From Bacillus sp. SA1-12 (GTDB taxonomy: Bacteria; Bacillota; Bacilli; Bacillales; Bacillaceae): a stretch of DNA of 64,000 nucleotides. Below, in pieces: positions 62,287 to 64,000 of the stretch (positions are counted from its first letter, which is position 1; each line of letters opens with the position of its first letter). The notes under the pieces were generated by a model, which was not told the DNA's origin, ran no database searches, and saw nothing but the letters and a program-made list of their open reading frames with translations. A program made the position numbers and the translations under genes. Location: positions 1 through 64,000 of the forward strand of contig NZ_LATZ01000131.1 of assembly GCF_000981385.1 (NCBI RefSeq), read 5' to 3'.

Positions 62287-63988
62287 AGTGTTTTTCCCCC
62301 TTTTCATGGAAGATAAAATGGTTTATAAAATCGTTGATTTCATTGATACCTGCTCTTTTGGCTAATTCGTATAAAGATGTTTCTTTTAAATTAGCCTGTT
62401 CCAATACAGGCCGGCTGCTTAAAATTTTGGTTGCCCGATCATCTGCGAGCACTCTTCCATTTGCAATGACAATTGCTCGAGGGGTATACTCCAGCATAAG
62501 ATGCATATCATGTGTAATGATTAAAATAGTGACCCCAAGTCCATTAAGTTTAACAAGAAAGTCCATTATTTCCGTGTAACGGCGGTAATCTTGACCTGCT
62601 GTAGGCTCATCCAATATGATAATATCCGGCTGCAGCACAAGAATGGATGCAATCGTGACCCGTTTTTTTTGACCATAGCTTAGTGCAGAAACCGGCCAAT
62701 TTCGAAAAGGGAGCAGCCCGCATATGTTAAGTGTATGTGTAACTCGTTCCTTTATTTCATTATCCGGAATCCCTCTAACGAGAAGCCCCAAGGCAACCTC
62801 ATCATAGATCATTGCTTTTGAAATCATTTGGTTCGGATTTTGCAGCACCATACCAATGTTAAGGGATCGCTCCTTCAGCGTATCATGCGTAATATCCCTG
62901 CCATCTACTAAGATTCTTCCGGTATCAGGTTTTTCAAATCCGCAAATCAGCTTAGAAAGAGTAGACTTTCCCGCACCATTTTTACCAACAATACTGACCA
63001 TCTCACCTTTTGAGATAGTAAAAGAAACATCCTGTAAAATTTTACGTTGATCATCATATTGAAAATGAATTTGCTCAAGCTCTAACACAGGGGCTTTTTT
63101 CAAATTTGACTCTTGCTGAACCCCTCCTTTAAACCAGGAAAACAGCTTTTCTTTACATGATTTTACTAAAAGGCGCTCCATTTGGGTTGGACTTGAATCT
63201 GGAGTAATTCGATAACCGGCATATTTTAATGCTTTCACATATAAAGGCTCACGTAAATTATTCTCCTCTAATACATTTGAGGCTAATACCTCATCGGGAG
63301 ACATATCACATACAACTCGTCCATTATTTACGATGATGATTCGGTCTATTTTTTGATCCAGAACATCCTCTATTCGATGTTCAACAATAAGAACAGTCGC
63401 GTTTGTTTCTTCATGGATGCGATTTATGAGTTCCATTGCATGCTTACCAGTTGCTGGATCGAGATTTGCCAAAGGTTCATCAAATAGAAGAATTTTCACC
63501 TGATCAACAAGGACTCCGCCAAGAGCAGCCCTTTGTCGCTGCCCGCCTGATAGTTCGTGCAAAGAATGATTTAAATGGCCATCAAGCGCCACTATTTTGG
63601 CTATTTCAAAAACCCTTTCCTTCATTTCCTTTTGGTTTATACAATCATTTTCTAAAGAAAAGGCCATATCTTCCCCAACTGTTAAACCTATAAATTGCCC
63701 ATCAGCATCTTGCAGGACAGTCCCTACTATTTTTGACAGAGCAAATATCCCTTGTTCTTTTGTATCTTTTCCCTTCACCTTTAGTTCTCCAGTGATTTTC
63801 CCTTTATAAGAAAAAGGAACCAATCCATTAATACAATGTGCAAGCGTACTTTTTCCAGAGCCTGAAGGTCCTGCAATGAGTATTTTTTCACCCTCATAAA
63901 TTGTTAGGTTAATATCTGTAAGCGTTGGCTCTGCTTGACTTTTATATTTAAAACCAAAGTTTTTAAATTCAATTACTGGCACTTTCAT
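62276..63988 (-). CDS. Fused double ATPase of an ECF transporter
   Basis: A 570-residue protein with two complete ABC domains in tandem. Domain 1 has Walker A GPSGSGKST, signature LSGGQRQRA and Walker B ILLFDEPLANLDP. Domain 2 (from about 295) has GKNGAGKST, LSYGQKKRV and IIILDEPTAGQD. A fused A-A' subunit upstream of EcfT is the YkoD-YkoC arrangement of B. subtilis (hydroxymethylpyrimidine/thiamine uptake), but the specificity gene is not visible. AGGGGAAA precedes ATG 63988. The gene is complete at the window edge. Confidence 0.92.
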   Translation of the reverse strand: MKVPVIEFKNFGFKYKSQAEPTLTDINLTIYEGEKILIAGPSGSGKSTLAHCINGLVPFSYKGKITGELKVKGKDTKEQGIFALSKIVGTVLQDADGQFIGLTVGEDMAFSLENDCINQKEMKERVFEIAKIVALDGHLNHSLHELSGGQRQRAALGGVLVDQVKILLFDEPLANLDPATGKHAMELINRIHEETNATVLIVEHRIEDVLDQKIDRIIIVNNGRVVCDMSPDEVLASNVLEENNLREPLYVKALKYAGYRITPDSSPTQMERLLVKSCKEKLFSWFKGGVQQESNLKKAPVLELEQIHFQYDDQRKILQDVSFTISKGEMVSIVGKNGAGKSTLSKLICGFEKPDTGRILVDGRDITHDTLKERSLNIGMVLQNPNQMISKAMIYDEVALGLLVRGIPDNEIKERVTHTLNICGLLPFRNWPVSALSYGQKKRVTIASILVLQPDIIILDEPTAGQDYRRYTEIMDFLVKLNGLGVTILIITHDMHLMLEYTPRAIVIANGRVLADDRATKILSSRPVLEQANLKETSLYELAKRAGINEINDFINHFIFHEKGEKHFGR

Positions 63989-64000
63989 TGCATTTCCCCT

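Overview
The window looks like chromosomal DNA of a low-GC, spore-forming Bacillaceae (Bacillus in the broad sense). Two spore-protein genes (sspE, sspK), a FabL-type enoyl reductase, PerR with a Per box, a T-box leader and strong AGGAGG-type ribosome binding sites all point that way. Gene order from the rRNA operon at the left edge to about 25.3 kb follows the Bacillus subtilis yfh-yga-rrnD region: 16S, ygxA, ygzB, perR, bcp, gsaB, ygaE, ygaD, ygaC, ygaB, sspE, fabL, yfhS, mutY, yfhP, yfhJ, sspK, yfhH, recX, yfhE, yfhD. I cannot name the species.

Layout. 1-5.7 kb: truncated 16S gene, ygxA, ygzB, perR and bcp, with two broken genes. 5.7-9.4 kb: a small potassium-channel-like protein, a six-unit tandem repeat and a three-gene ABC exporter. 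9.6-21.1 kb: the conserved syntenic core. 21.1-28.8 kb: a decayed NERD gene, an amidohydrolase, an acetyltransferase with an unusual leader, yfhE/yfhD, a cluster of six DnaA boxes, a cell-wall amidase and the helicase gene yfmL. 28.9-33.9 kb: a LacI-controlled operon for oxidising and cleaving a sugar or glycoside (ThuA, two Gfo/Idh/MocA dehydrogenases, a TIM-barrel isomerase). 34-37 kb: an orphan LacI regulator and a T-box-controlled brnQ. 37-41 kb: a second MutM-like glycosylase, a sarcosine-oxidase-like enzyme and small or broken genes. 41.6-47.1 kb: an organic-acid operon (RraA-like aldolase, dehydrogenase, TRAP-type permease, MFS permease, RpiR regulator) with a perfect CcpA (cre) site. 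47.6-54 kb: a decayed pectate lyase, secreted asparaginase, an acetyltransferase, a broken VOC gene, a drug/metabolite exporter and an amino-acid oxidase. 54.4-61 kb: a signalling operon (hybrid kinase, CheR-type methyltransferase, second hybrid kinase, membrane-anchored solute-binding protein). 61.4-64 kb: an ECF transporter module.

Most unusual signals. (1) The 16S gene lacks about 100 nt including the universal 530 loop. (2) Two copies, 26 kb apart and in opposite orientation, of a structured non-coding element with shared sequence blocks. (3) Six exact DnaA boxes in 160 bp, far from any dnaA gene. (4) A tRNA-like leader with competing hairpins ahead of an acetyltransferase gene. (5) A CheR gene with no ATG/GTG/TTG start but a good ribosome binding site before ATT, inside an operon resembling the RsbK-RsbM stress pair. 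(6) Eight interrupted genes, several through a single-base change.
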